NCBI GenBank assembly: GCA_034401135.1
Contig: JAWZSP010000007.1
Coordinates: forward strand, 1,364,001 to 1,428,000
Reading direction: 5' to 3'
DNA: 64,000 nucleotides
Origin: Volutella citrinella
Taxonomy: Eukaryota; Ascomycota; Sordariomycetes; Hypocreales; Nectriaceae
The translations under genes were made by a program, and so were the position numbers. The notes under the pieces are model-generated. The model ran no database searches and was not told the origin of the DNA. It saw only the letters and a program-made list of their open reading frames with translations. This document shows, in pieces, positions 47,390 to 57,475 of this stretch (positions are counted from its first letter, which is position 1; each line of letters begins with the position of its first letter).

Positions 47390-49999
47390 ATGAAGAAAGC
47401 CTCTTCCAATCTCCCAAACAAAGGTGGCAATCCATCCAGTGCAACGCCCCAAGCGCATGGCTCCCAACCAGACGCTGTAGACAGCGGCGGCTCACTTTCT
47501 GGCGGCTCACGCTTCTTACGCGACAACAACATTGATAGCCACCAAGCTCAAGCTTTACAGTCCACGAGTCACAATGGCTTCGAGAACGAAAAACCAGACA
47601 CCAATGGCACTCCCGTCTTCAATATCCCGGCTGGCAAGCACTCGCCTGGCCCATCTCCGAAAACTGAGGTGCCGGGGCCTGTCTTAGGGACCAGTGAGAG
47701 CGAGTCCAAGACTAAATCCAAAACAATCATTGACGAGATCCGCCGCAATGCGTGGCTGGCCGTCTCTTACAGCTGGCTCAACCTCGGGTTGATTTTCGTT
47801 CCCGTCGGTATCGCCGTTGCACAGGTGCCCGGCATCCACGGTGGCGTTGTGTTCGCCATAAATGCCATTGCCATCATCCCACTGGCTGGTCTGTTGGCGT
47901 TCTCAACAGAGTCTGTCGCTAGGAAGATGGGCGATGCCCTCGGGGCGCTCCTCAACGTTACCTTTGGTAATGCCGTGGAGCTGATTATCTTGTAAGCTGC
48001 TCTCCAATCCTTCCATGTGGAACGGTGCTAATTTCTGATTCTAGTATGTGAGTTCCTTCAATATTCTTTCCGCTTTAGACATCAATGCTTCAATATTCGC
48101 CACTCTCAGCTGGCGCCGGGCAGTCTCGCAGCTGGCCATTGTCCCCTACGCCTGGGTGTTTTCAAGTGCAGTGGCTAACCACGTATTGTTCAATGATAAT
48201 AGAATCGCCCTCGTCAAGGTATGAAATACAATCGTAATGTTCATGTGCAGTTGATTGCTCACAATTTTTCGACAGAATGAAATCCGAATTGTCCAAGCGT
48301 CACTCCTGGGCTCTATTCTGGCCAATCTGCTCCTTATTCTAGGAATGGGTTTCTTTCTCGGCGGTCTTCGTTTCCGTGAACAGGTATGGCTCAAAAAATT
48401 CTGTACGTCATGTATTTTGCTAACTTCTGCAGATTTACAATAGTACGGTGACACAAATGAGTGCCTGTCTTCTAAGCTTAAGTGTTATAAGCTTGGTCCT
48501 TCCTGTGAGTGTCGGTTTAGATGTGCCTTGACACGCGCTTATCAACCGTAGACCGCATTCCACGCATCTTTCAGCGATTCCAAGCTCGCAGACGAGCAGT
48601 CGCTCAAGATTAGCCGCGGAACGAGCGTGGTGAGTTGTCTTCAAACCCTAGAATTTGAGCCGTGCTAACCTGTCGTAAGATTCTTTTGCTGGTGTATATA
48701 ATTTACCTGCTATTCCAGCTGAAATCTCATGCATACATGTATGAGTCTACGCCTCAGCATATTGTTGATGCCGAGTCAACACCCGGACCTGCAGCAGGAT
48801 GGCTTGATTCAAGCTCAGATGGTAGCTCATCGTCGAGTTCGGATTCCGAAAACTCGGATAGCTCGAATGATACCATGAAGAAGAAAATGAAGAAGGTTCT
48901 TCGCGGAGGGCGGAGGAGGAAGTCCAGTGTCTCATCTGCGGATACAAACAACACAAAGGATGACACCGCAGCTTCCGCCTCACGCGCCCGACTCCCCCAA
49001 AGCCAACCGGTGGAAAGTGACGGTGATGACGGAGAAGAGGGTGCAAGGCGAAAGTATCGCAGAAAGCACCGACACCGACGCCATCGCCGCGAAAGAGCCG
49101 CGAAGCGGGACAGCATGGTGAATGGTGAGCCCGAAAATGAACCATATCCCACTGCTGCTGGGCCGGCTGGGAGTGAACCTCGCCGAGTTGATTTTGCTCT
49201 TCAGACGGAAGTGCCTGAGCAGACCTCAGCACATGCTCGAACAGGGTTCCCACTACTTCGGGGAGTGTCTGTTAAAACCCTTGCACCAGCTGTTTTTACA
49301 CAGGCTCCAGAGTCTGGGGTCATGCCTGGCGCTCCTCCAGGACCAGTCCCCCGCGTTCGATATGGGATACGAAGAACCAACTCCCTCCCCGGACGGCTTT
49401 CTCAAAACCAGCTGCGTCCTCCGGGCGCCATGTTCCCACCTCAGGTTCCAATGATAGCATTGGCGAATGGTGCCGAAATGGGCCAGAACCAGATTGACGA
49501 CGATGAAAAACACTTGTCGCAAGCTGGCTCTGTCGTCCTTCTTCTCATTTCAACTGCTCTGGTCGCCGTGTGTGCCGAGTTTCTTGTCGGTTCCATTCAG
49601 GAAGTTGTCAGTACCTCGTCCGTGGGCGAGATCTTCATCGGTCTCATCATCCTACCCATCGTTGGAAACGCTGCAGAGCATGTCACAGCAATCACAGTTG
49701 CCATGAAAAACAAGATGGACCTAGCAATCGGCGTGGCCGTCGGCAGCTCCATCCAAATCGCCATTTTCATCACGCCACTTGTGGTGATTTTGGGGTGGAT
49801 CATGGATCGCGACATGTCATTATACTTTACACTCTTTGAGACTGTTTGTCTTTTTGTGTCGGCTTTTATCGTCAACTTCTTGGTCCTTGATGGACGGAGC
49901 AACTACCTGGAAGGTGCACTGCTTTGCGCAGTGTACTTAATTATCGCGGTTGTGGCGTTCTTTTACCCAGACCCCGAGGACGCTAATACCTGGGGCTGA
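47390..49999 (+). CDS. Vacuolar Ca2+/H+ exchanger (Vcx1/CAX type) with a very long central loop
   Basis: Model join(47390..47991,48045..48047,48203..48218,48276..48383,48433..48504,48552..48629,48680..49999), 732 aa. It moves Ca2+ into the vacuole in exchange for protons. Residues 1-115 are Ser/Pro/Gly-rich. The first exchanger half carries GNAVELIIF and, after several small exons, [21 protein letters not shown]. The second half carries [14 protein letters not shown] (second alpha repeat) and [19 protein letters not shown]. Both alpha repeats keep the Asn/Glu pair. Between the halves is a loop of about 250 residues: Ser/Asp-rich, then Arg/His-rich, then Pro-rich. Yeast Vcx1 has 411 residues, so length is unusual. 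The ATG at 47390 is the first in frame. A 3-nt exon (48045-48047) is needed to match family spacing; without it one residue is lost. Confidence 0.9.
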
Positions 50000-50513
50000 A
50001 AGAGCTGCTTTGTGTTATTGTAGTTGGCGAAGTTTAGTGCTGGTCTGGTGAAGGGGCTTGTGTGATATCGCCATTACGACAGGGATTGGGATGCGTCACG
50101 GATGCCTGCCCATATTTAGGTAGACGTCTTATCGAATAACATGTTTCGTCCCTGACTAGTAATCTCCTTGTCATACTTAACGACAGATCCCGTCTGTGCC
50201 ACACGCCCTTGGCACTCCTTTCCCATTTTACATGCACAACAAGGCTAGTAGCGGAGCAAGGGAGCAGCTATAGTGGGCGATTGCAATCCATTCTATTTCA
50301 TCGGGCTATCTGTAAGGTGTGGTATTCTCACACCCAATCTAGAGACTGCCCGTGTTTGTTTTTCAAACCTTTTGCCTTTTTCCCAACCGCACACAGCCAT
50401 AGCCAATTGCCTGTCGTGGGCGAGCACGCAAAGAGCCTGAATGACTGTAGAACAACTTCCAGAGATGACATCTATGTCTGGGTAGCCTAGGGTTCGATCC
50501 AATTCCCACTAGC
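50000..50513. other. Convergent 3' flanks of the exchanger and LYS9
   Basis: Untranslated ends of two converging genes. No coding frame, tRNA or repeat is supported; a GGTTCGATCC near 50491 is not part of a cloverleaf. Confidence 0.55.
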
Positions 50514-52350
50514 TTAGTTGATCTTCTTCTCAATGCACTCGATTCTGCATCCTGTCAGCACCGCTTTTCCAGATTGATTTTGGAGAGGAACCTACCCATA
50601 TTTCTCCTTGAGCTCCTTCATCAAAGGCCTGTTGACCTCGGGGTCCATGGGTGCGACGATGCCCTTCTCGGTGATGGTGCCGTTCATGACCTGTTGGACG
50701 GCTGTTTGTGATGTTAGCATCGTCCTCAGCTGCATGCCAAAAAGGAATACTTGCCTACTGCGCAGGGGATACCCACGAGGCGGCTCATGCTTGAGTAGCC
50801 GCCAGATCCAGTAGGAGCACCGTAGTCGATCAGGGTAGAGGTGATGTTGTCGACGCTGCCATCCTTGTTCTCGATCTCGAAGTAGTGTTGGAGGAACTGA
50901 TGGAAAGTCAAAAACTGAACTCGAGTTTCGGAAACTGCAAAGCGAAAATACATACCACAAGATCACGCTCGCCATCCTCGTAAGCCATCTTCTGCTCGAG
51001 AGTAGCGCAGAGGGTATCCAGAGGGTTGCCTCGGGGGGTGGTCTTGGTGTCCGAAAGGATGCCCACTGCAGTACGATGTCAATACCCAATCCCAGGCTGC
51101 ATGTATCGGGCACTTACGCCAGCGAATGCCCGCGACGATCTGAGCCTTGTCCTCCTCGCTCTTGTAGTTGACCTTGGATTCAATGGCGGCCAGAAGGTCA
51201 GCCTCAGCGGAGGAGCTGGCGCCGAGGAGGTTCTTGGTGGCCTCCTTCCAAGCGATCGACTCCTTCATGTAGTCACGCTCATCATCCTGGAGGAAGCCAA
51301 TGTCAACGAGGGCCTTGATAAAGGCAGGGAAGCAGGCGTAACGAATGGTGCCTCGGACGCAAGTCTGGGCCTCGGGGATATGGTAGCTAAAATGCATTAG
51401 CGATAGCCTCCATGGTAGTTTGAGATTCATCATCCTACCGCTCAAGGTAACCAGAGCTGTCTCGGTTGCCGTAGGCGACAAAGTTGTAGCCGTTATAACC
51501 GGTGTGGTAAGGCTTGGCGGTGTTCATCAGCTCGAGGCCGGAAATCTCGACGATCTTGCCGTCCTCGACGTATCGGGCGTTGTTCTTCAGGGCCAGCAGG
51601 ACACCGCGGCTGCTCCAGCTGAACTTGTATCCTATTGTTGATTAGCAATCGCGTTGTGGATCTGGCTGTGGCCGGCAGCAGTACCGAGAGGGTTGTTCGA
51701 GTCTAGTATCAATGTCAGCAACGAGACGCTTCCTTGTATGCATTTGGCTTACTCTCGGGGGCGGGCAGACCACCGCAGAAGCTCCTGAAGGTTCGGACCT
51801 TGCCACCAGCCTTGTGGACGCGGTCAATGAGGTCAACGGCGTAGAGGTGGTCAATTCTGCGGGAGTGTGAGTCAACGAGAACCAACATCGATTGGACGGC
51901 ATTGGAAGGCATACCCAGGGTCAAGCTAACAGATCACATGTTCAGTAAGTTGATTCCCAAATATAGATCAGTCTCACTTACACCAATCTCGTTCATGACG
52001 GTAATGCCGGCAGCCTTGGCCTCCTCGTGGAGGGCCTCCATGGCGGGGGAGACATAAGAGGTGGTGACGACGTGCTTCTTGGCCTTGATTGCGGACTTGA
52101 TGACGGCGGCGTGGAAGGTGTAGGGGATCAGGGAGATGGTGACATCGTGCTGGGCAACGGCAGCATCAAGGGCGGCGGTGTTGTTGACGTCGAGGCTGAC
52201 AGCGGTGGTGTTGGCATAAGGTCCAGCGAGCTGCTGGGCAGTGGTGAGGGTACGGCAGGCGACGGTGACCTGGTAACCGGCCTTGGAGAGGACTTCGACG
52301 GTGGGCTGGGCAACGAAGCCGGAGCCGAGGAGAAGAGCAGAAGGCGCCAT
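50514..52350 (-). CDS. LYS9: Saccharopine dehydrogenase (NADP+, L-glutamate-forming), lysine biosynthesis
   Basis: Ten exons: complement(join(50514..50544,50596..50701,50755..50896,50956..51065,51118..51386,51439..51631,51685..51702,51753..51856,51915..51925,51982..52350)), 450 aa (yeast Lys9 is 446). It condenses aminoadipate semialdehyde with glutamate, giving saccharopine, the penultimate step of the fungal alpha-aminoadipate lysine route. Seen: a Rossmann start [91 protein letters not shown], and the C-terminal SSMSRLVGIPCAV-AVQQVMNG. Hyphens mark introns. All nine junctions keep phase. Exons of 11 and 18 nt occur, and intron 8 uses a GC donor (GGCAAGT). The ATG at 52350 directly precedes the Rossmann strand. 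No upstream TGACTCA was found. Confidence 0.95.
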
Positions 52351-53670
52351 TGTTGATGTTGGAGGTGGTGATTTCGGCAATCTTGCGGAGTGAAGATTTG
52401 AGCCTCCGAGTGACGGGTGGAGGGGTAATTGGAAACACGGAAGTTAGCTACCTTAACTTTTAGCTACCCCGCCAGAGCCCCGATCCCGGCGGCGCGCAGG
52501 TTCTGCAGGGCAGTCCTCCGCGAGTAGCCCGCTGGGCGGCTGGCCCAGCCAAGGGCAGCAGGGGCATTACGAGGAATAGCGGCCCATGAATTAGCACTAG
52601 CTCTCTGCCTAGGTCCCTACCAAATTGGGGCATTACCGGGTGCCTTCTCGTGCATTGGCAGTCCTGGCGTCTCATAAGTCCCGTTGTAGTGCTGCGATTG
52701 CCGGGCTGTTGTGGGTGATAGCGAGGGCGCCCCGCGCTGCCCCACGTTGTGAAGCGAATTACCCACCTGGTAGTGCACCTCTACGGATATCTTCGGGATT
52801 AGCACTCATTTTATCAGAGGGGCGAGATTACTATAGTAGATAGACCTGCGTATGGGTATATACTGCATACACATGTACATGTCTTTTTCAATGGCGTTTC
52901 TAGGCCATGGTGCTGTGCCAGTGGTGCCTTTTCCCTTTTATCGCATACATGAGCATTGAGCTTGTGTCGTTTCATCATGCACGCACGCCCTTGGTGTGGT
53001 GGATGGGTAGGCCGCGCCAGGTGTGGCTGAGCCACATGTCGCCTGGTGGCATATTACATCATTCATCAGACTTGCTACGTGCATAATTCCAGTACAGCTG
53101 AGGGTCATCGTGGCGCTGTAGGGTTCTCGAACTGTTATTATCAATTAGCAAAAGATTTCTAGGCATCAGCTGCTTGGATTGCTGGACCACTCAGCCTTCA
53201 GCTAGGCGATATTCAGCCTAATGGGGCTCCCCCGGCCGACACCGTGGCTAGACCAATTGAGCAATTGGCTGATTTGGGTGATGAATGACATGGGAAGCTC
53301 GGGGCCAATCTTGGCGGTGATGGTTGGGCACAGCCACACGTCGTTCCATTACTATTACACCAGCTCCAAACGGCTGCAACTGTGACGAGGCAAACGGTCG
53401 CTTCTTTGTTCCACCACCCTCCCTTTCACTGAAACTGCGTGTGCTCGCCCAGACTCTTGCGTTGCATCACCATCACATCCGCGCCTGTTTGTGTGTTGAT
53501 CGGTTGCTGGACACTCAGCCCGCAGAACACAAGCAGAAGACTGGCTGCCTCCCTCACCCCGGATCTTGAGCATTTCTCTCGCCGTTCCGCCTATCGACGC
53601 CCCAGCCAAAGAAAGCAACCACTCCTCATTATCTGGACGCCGCCATTCATACCTTCTAGACTCGTTCACC
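52351..53670. promoter_or_regulatory. Divergent region between LYS9 and the SPRY gene
   Basis: Holds both promoters. No credible gene. The right third is pyrimidine-rich (leader-like, CACCACCCTCCCTTTCAC). I saw no clear Gcn4/CPC1 site on the LYS9 side. Confidence 0.5.
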
Positions 53671-54891
53671 ATGTGCTTCGGCAGCAAGCGCGAGCAGGAC
53701 GACACGCCGGCGCCCCGTCCTGTGCAGCGGCCGTCCAGCGTAGACAAAAAGACAGACCTCAAGGGTGGGAACAGCAACTTCCAGAATGGACAGCCCAGCT
53801 ATGCTCCTCCTCCCGGACCGCCCCCGGGCCAGCAGCAATATGCTCCACCACCAGGACCGCCGCCTGGACAGCAATACTCTGCTCCCCCCGGACCTCCCCC
53901 CGGGCAGCAGCAGTATGCTCCACCTCCGGGACCGCCTCCGGGACAGCAGTACGCTCCTCCCCCCGGACCTCCTCCAGGCCAGGACTATGCGCCGCCCCCT
54001 GGGCCACCACCAACTGTCGGTGACTGGGTGAAGCCGCCGCCAGGACCTCCGCCTCCGTTTGACTCCAAGTCTCAGCATAATTGGGAGATCGCTGTTCCGG
54101 ACACATCCCTCTTCCCACCCCCGCCGGCCATTTTTAGCGGTTACGATAGATCGCCCACGAGCAACGCCACCGAAGAGGAGGCCATTGCAGGCGAAGAGTG
54201 GTGCAAGAAGCATCCCTTGACGAACCCTATCGTGCTCGACTCGGCTGGCAAGGCCGCTCTCGACACTGGCAACGTTCGCCTAATGGAGCCTACCGGATTC
54301 AGCGGAAAGCTCAAGTGGCTGGCTCCGGGCGTTTGGGAGGGTTCCTCTACCAAGAACTCGCCTGACCGCTGCATCATTGCCTACCCGCCGCTGTACGCTG
54401 TCAGGGAGCACGATCCCCTGCGCACGGGAGTACCCAAGACGATCTACTACGAGGTCAAACTGCGCTCTGATAGTCCCACCACCTATCTCGGCATCGGATT
54501 CACAGCGTTGCCCTATCCCTCGTTCCGCATGCCTGGCTGGCATCGCGGCAGTCTGGCCGTGCACGGAGACGACGGTCACAAGTACATCAACGACCGATGG
54601 GGTGGCAAGACCTTCACAGAACCCTTCAACAAGGGCGAGACCTTTGGCGTCGGCATGACGCTCCGGGCAGTGGGGTCCGAGAAGCCCCAGGTTGACATTT
54701 TCTTCACCCGCAATGGTGTTTTGACCGGCGGCTGGGCCCTTCATGAGGAGACGGACGCGGAGCAGGATTTGCCTGTAACCGGGCTGGAGGGTCTTCATGA
54801 TCTGAGCTGCGCTATTGGAACGTACGATGGAATCAAGTTCGAGGCTATTTTTGACCCGTCTCGATGGATGTATAATCCTTTCCGAGTTTGA
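53671..54891 (+). CDS. SPRY-domain protein with a Pro/Gly/Gln repeat region
   Basis: Single exon, 406 aa. ATG at 53671 (MCFGSKREQDD); the frame is open upstream but has no ATG. Residues about 43-130 repeat units of the form YAPPPGPPPGQQ, about seven times, a flexible linker. The SPRY part follows from about 220: YYEVKLRSD, YLGIGFTALPYPSFRMPGWHRGS, AVHGDDGHKYINDRWG, FGVGMTLRAV, VDIFFTRNGVLTGGW and a closing AIFDPSRWMYNPF. SPRY domains bind proteins. Yeast Ssh4 and Ear1 are SPRY membrane adaptors of the ubiquitin ligase Rsp5, and fungal relatives are often labelled so, but this protein has no membrane segment. The GPPPG repeat may offer PY-like or SH3-type contacts. Precise role unknown. Confidence 0.88.
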   Translation: MCFGSKREQDDTPAPRPVQRPSSVDKKTDLKGGNSNFQNGQPSYAPPPGPPPGQQQYAPPPGPPPGQQYSAPPGPPPGQQQYAPPPGPPPGQQYAPPPGPPPGQDYAPPPGPPPTVGDWVKPPPGPPPPFDSKSQHNWEIAVPDTSLFPPPPAIFSGYDRSPTSNATEEEAIAGEEWCKKHPLTNPIVLDSAGKAALDTGNVRLMEPTGFSGKLKWLAPGVWEGSSTKNSPDRCIIAYPPLYAVREHDPLRTGVPKTIYYEVKLRSDSPTTYLGIGFTALPYPSFRMPGWHRGSLAVHGDDGHKYINDRWGGKTFTEPFNKGETFGVGMTLRAVGSEKPQVDIFFTRNGVLTGGWALHEETDAEQDLPVTGLEGLHDLSCAIGTYDGIKFEAIFDPSRWMYNPFRV

Positions 54892-55269
54892 GACGTTGAA
54901 CCAAGGGTGCCCTGCCTTACAGACAGGCCAAAAGGTCAAACCCTTCAGCCAATTGTAGCAGGGTACTCGTGGTATTTGTGGGTGGCCTGTTATGAGTTTC
55001 CTTGCTGTATTTACTGGGCGGCCTTTTCTTTGATAAGTAGAATTCATTCAGTAATCTAATTTTGTGCAAGTTCCTAGCAGTCAAGAGTCCTGCTCTACTC
55101 CTACACCGAGGGCGGTGGCTGTCTGTGAATGCAACTAACAGGTCTTGCGCCAACTGCCAAGCCCGCTTAGTTGCAACCCCACCGTTGGCAACAGGGCTCT
55201 TGGGGCGCGACGCCATTGTCACTTGGAAGTGCTCCTTCACCATCTCGACCTACCTTGCGCGACAACACA
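54892..55269. other. Short spacer between the SPRY and PPP4R2 genes
   Basis: Untranslated ends and promoter between two genes in the same direction; nothing else is seen. Confidence 0.5.
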
Positions 55270-56795
55270 ATGGAGGTCGATAGCGAGGCCCCCCTCCTCG
55301 GTAGGGTCGCGGCAGGCGCCGCTGTAGAATCGTAAGCGATTCTGTCCTCTGCGCGTACCAGCAAGCCGTTTGCTAACAACCGCTTCAGTGCTGACTGGCC
55401 TGGGCTTCGCACCTATATGCTTGCGCGCCTTGACGAGGTAACCCATTGCCTCTCCATGCGACCCGTGGCCATCGAACGCTCGCTAATCCCAGCTTTCACG
55501 CACAAACGTAGATTGCGCATAATGCGTTCCCGATCCCGAAGCTCCCACCACCCCCAGCGCCTCCAAGCGTCCCAGAGACCCGAGGGTCCCCTCTGCCCTC
55601 GTCACCCACGCAGCAGTCATCCTCTCAAGAAATCAACAAAGAGAATGCGCCTACCGGAACAGCACAAACAAGCCAGCCCCTCGAAAACGGACAGCTACCA
55701 AAGCAGATCTCTGATATGCTTCATGCCATCACTTCACATCTCAAAACCTTCGACTCGGCGCCGCCACACACTATTCAGCGCCTGGCAGAACTCGTCCTGC
55801 AACCCCATGCACACTACAGAGCGCTGGCGCCATACCTTCATGCCGTTGACAGGGTCGTGCAGGTCACATCCAACACCACCACCTATCCTCTACCTCCCCC
55901 CATCCCCGACCTTTCATCGATCCACCTCAACGGCGGCGAGGACGCCAAGGACCCGGCCGTGTCTGTGGCCTGGAGCAATCCTACGACTGCAGCCCTCGGG
56001 ACTGACGAAGCACTCGGGGGCGCTCTTCTCACGCCCATCCCATGGCTGACTCGGCGAAGCCCTGACAGCGGCCGCAATACCCCCGGAGCCCAGATCCATA
56101 GCGAGAGCACTGAAACCATTGATGGCCCCAACGGCATGGGAAGCATAGAGACCGTCTCAGTGAGTGTGAACGGAGTACCATCAACAGGCCATACTAGGGG
56201 CGTTACGCAAGGGGAGCTTCTACGCCAGGAGCAACGAGCTGGAGTGGTGCCAGTGAGCCAGCTATCACGGACACAGGACGTTGTACAAGAAGGCGACCGT
56301 GGCCGGATGGACGAAGACGGAGAAGAGCCACATGAAGAAGAAGAAGAGATACCACACGCCCGCGGCCCAGATGAGATCGGGGTCAATGACACCGGACCAC
56401 AATCTGCCACTACCAGCCAAGTCGGGGAAGGGGGGCTTGAGATGGAGGGCATAGATGTTGCCGCTGCAGTCGGGCGGAAGAGCGATGGTGAAGACGACGA
56501 GAAAAGGACAGATCAAGATGGCAATGCCGCGACCCGAGAGCAGACCTCAAGTGCCGAGAGCGTGAGCACGAAGCGGGATGCCGATGCGGACTTGGAGGGC
56601 GAGCCAACCAAGAAGGTCAAGGAGGATGCAGATGAGACCGGAAACGCGGCCAAGCCGAGTACAAATGCCACAAAGGGCGAGGATATCACGGACAAAGCGG
56701 ATGACTTGGCAGCAGAAAAGAAGCAAGAGGAAGGAAGCGACAAGATGGAGGTGGATGAATCCACAGGAAACAAAGGAGAAGCTGGGACTGCATGA
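55270..56795 (+). CDS. Protein phosphatase 4 core regulatory subunit R2 (PPP4R2/Psy4-like)
   Basis: Model join(55270..55331,55389..55437,55512..56795), 464 aa. PP4 regulatory subunits guide the Pph3/PP4C catalytic subunit; the yeast Psy4 complex dephosphorylates gamma-H2A after DNA damage. Seen: an N-terminal helix block (DWPGLRTYMLARLDE-IAHNAFPIP, hyphen at intron 2), a Pro/Ser linker, then the family signature LHAITSHLKTFDSAPPHTIQRLAELVL, here quoted as LKTFDSAPPHTIQRLAELVL, followed by HYRALAPYLHAVDRVVQVTS. The C-terminal half is an acidic disordered tail with a KKVKED basic patch that may serve nuclear import. Introns of 57 and 74 nt have branch sites CTAAC and CTAAT; all phases agree. 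The ATG at 55270 is the first in frame. The N-terminal exons depend on splice reasoning only. Confidence 0.88.
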
Positions 56796-57475
56796 TACCA
56801 CGAAACAGGCGCGGAGCTGTACTCTATTAGATGACGGAGGGAATTGGCCTTTAACTAGATGACCAAAGATAGATCAAGATTACCATGGTCTTTCATTCAC
56901 TAATCCCTAGCGCCCGTTGAAGTCTGGACTGTGGTGATAAATAGAAGCGGAGACAAATGAGCCTTGCACGCGACCGCGACAAGGGTAGGCGATCCTTGGG
57001 TATTGAATATATGAATCAAAGCAGTAGTTATGAATGTAGTGACAAGGCTTCAATGGCATCTCTAGTAGAATATATCCTGGCACTCGATGTTGGCAAGGGT
57101 GGTGGTTGGTGGGACGTTGCTGGGGCAACAACCGCCCAGCTGTCATGTTGATCCTGGTCGAAACACGGTCAGTGTATTTACTCCAAACAGCTTGACAGAC
57201 TCTCTCATGCAGGCAACCCCTCCCCGCCAGCACCGCCTCCGACACCACAACCCCGAGAATTCAGGATTGCGGGCTTGCGCCATCGCGGATTTCCAGTGCG
57301 AGCGCCACTCTATCCGATTTCTCTGCGCCGTGCAGGATTTAAAGATTGATTTAAACATCAACAACCAGCCTCCATCCGATCATCTCCCACTTCTTTTAGC
57401 CGTCACCGCCTCCAGTTGCCCATCGTGGCGTTCCAACGACAGACGCGCTCCGAGCGGGAGCAAGGGCGGTCAAAC
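56796..57475. other. Spacer between PPP4R2-like and kinesin-5 genes
   Basis: Contains the 3' UTR of the phosphatase subunit gene and the promoter of the kinesin gene. A TTTAAAGATTGATTTAAAC patch near 57339 is AT-rich and may be core promoter. No gene is supported. Confidence 0.5.

Noticed and set aside
47992..48202. One single 211-nt intron in the exchanger instead of two introns and a microexon
   Set aside because: It is in frame, but it drops one residue from a spacing that the family keeps and ignores two internal consensus splice sites with a branch site each. Kept only as an alternative.
50485..50515. GGTTCGATCC resembling a tRNA B-box
   Set aside because: Flanking bases do not make a T stem and no other arm fits.
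50755..50760. GT donor (GTAGGC) for LYS9 intron 8
   Set aside because: Using it shifts the frame at AVQQVMNG; the GC donor four bases on keeps it.
53566..53670. N-terminal extension of the SPRY protein
   Set aside because: It starts from TTG and the leader-like pyrimidine-rich DNA argues for untranslated sequence.
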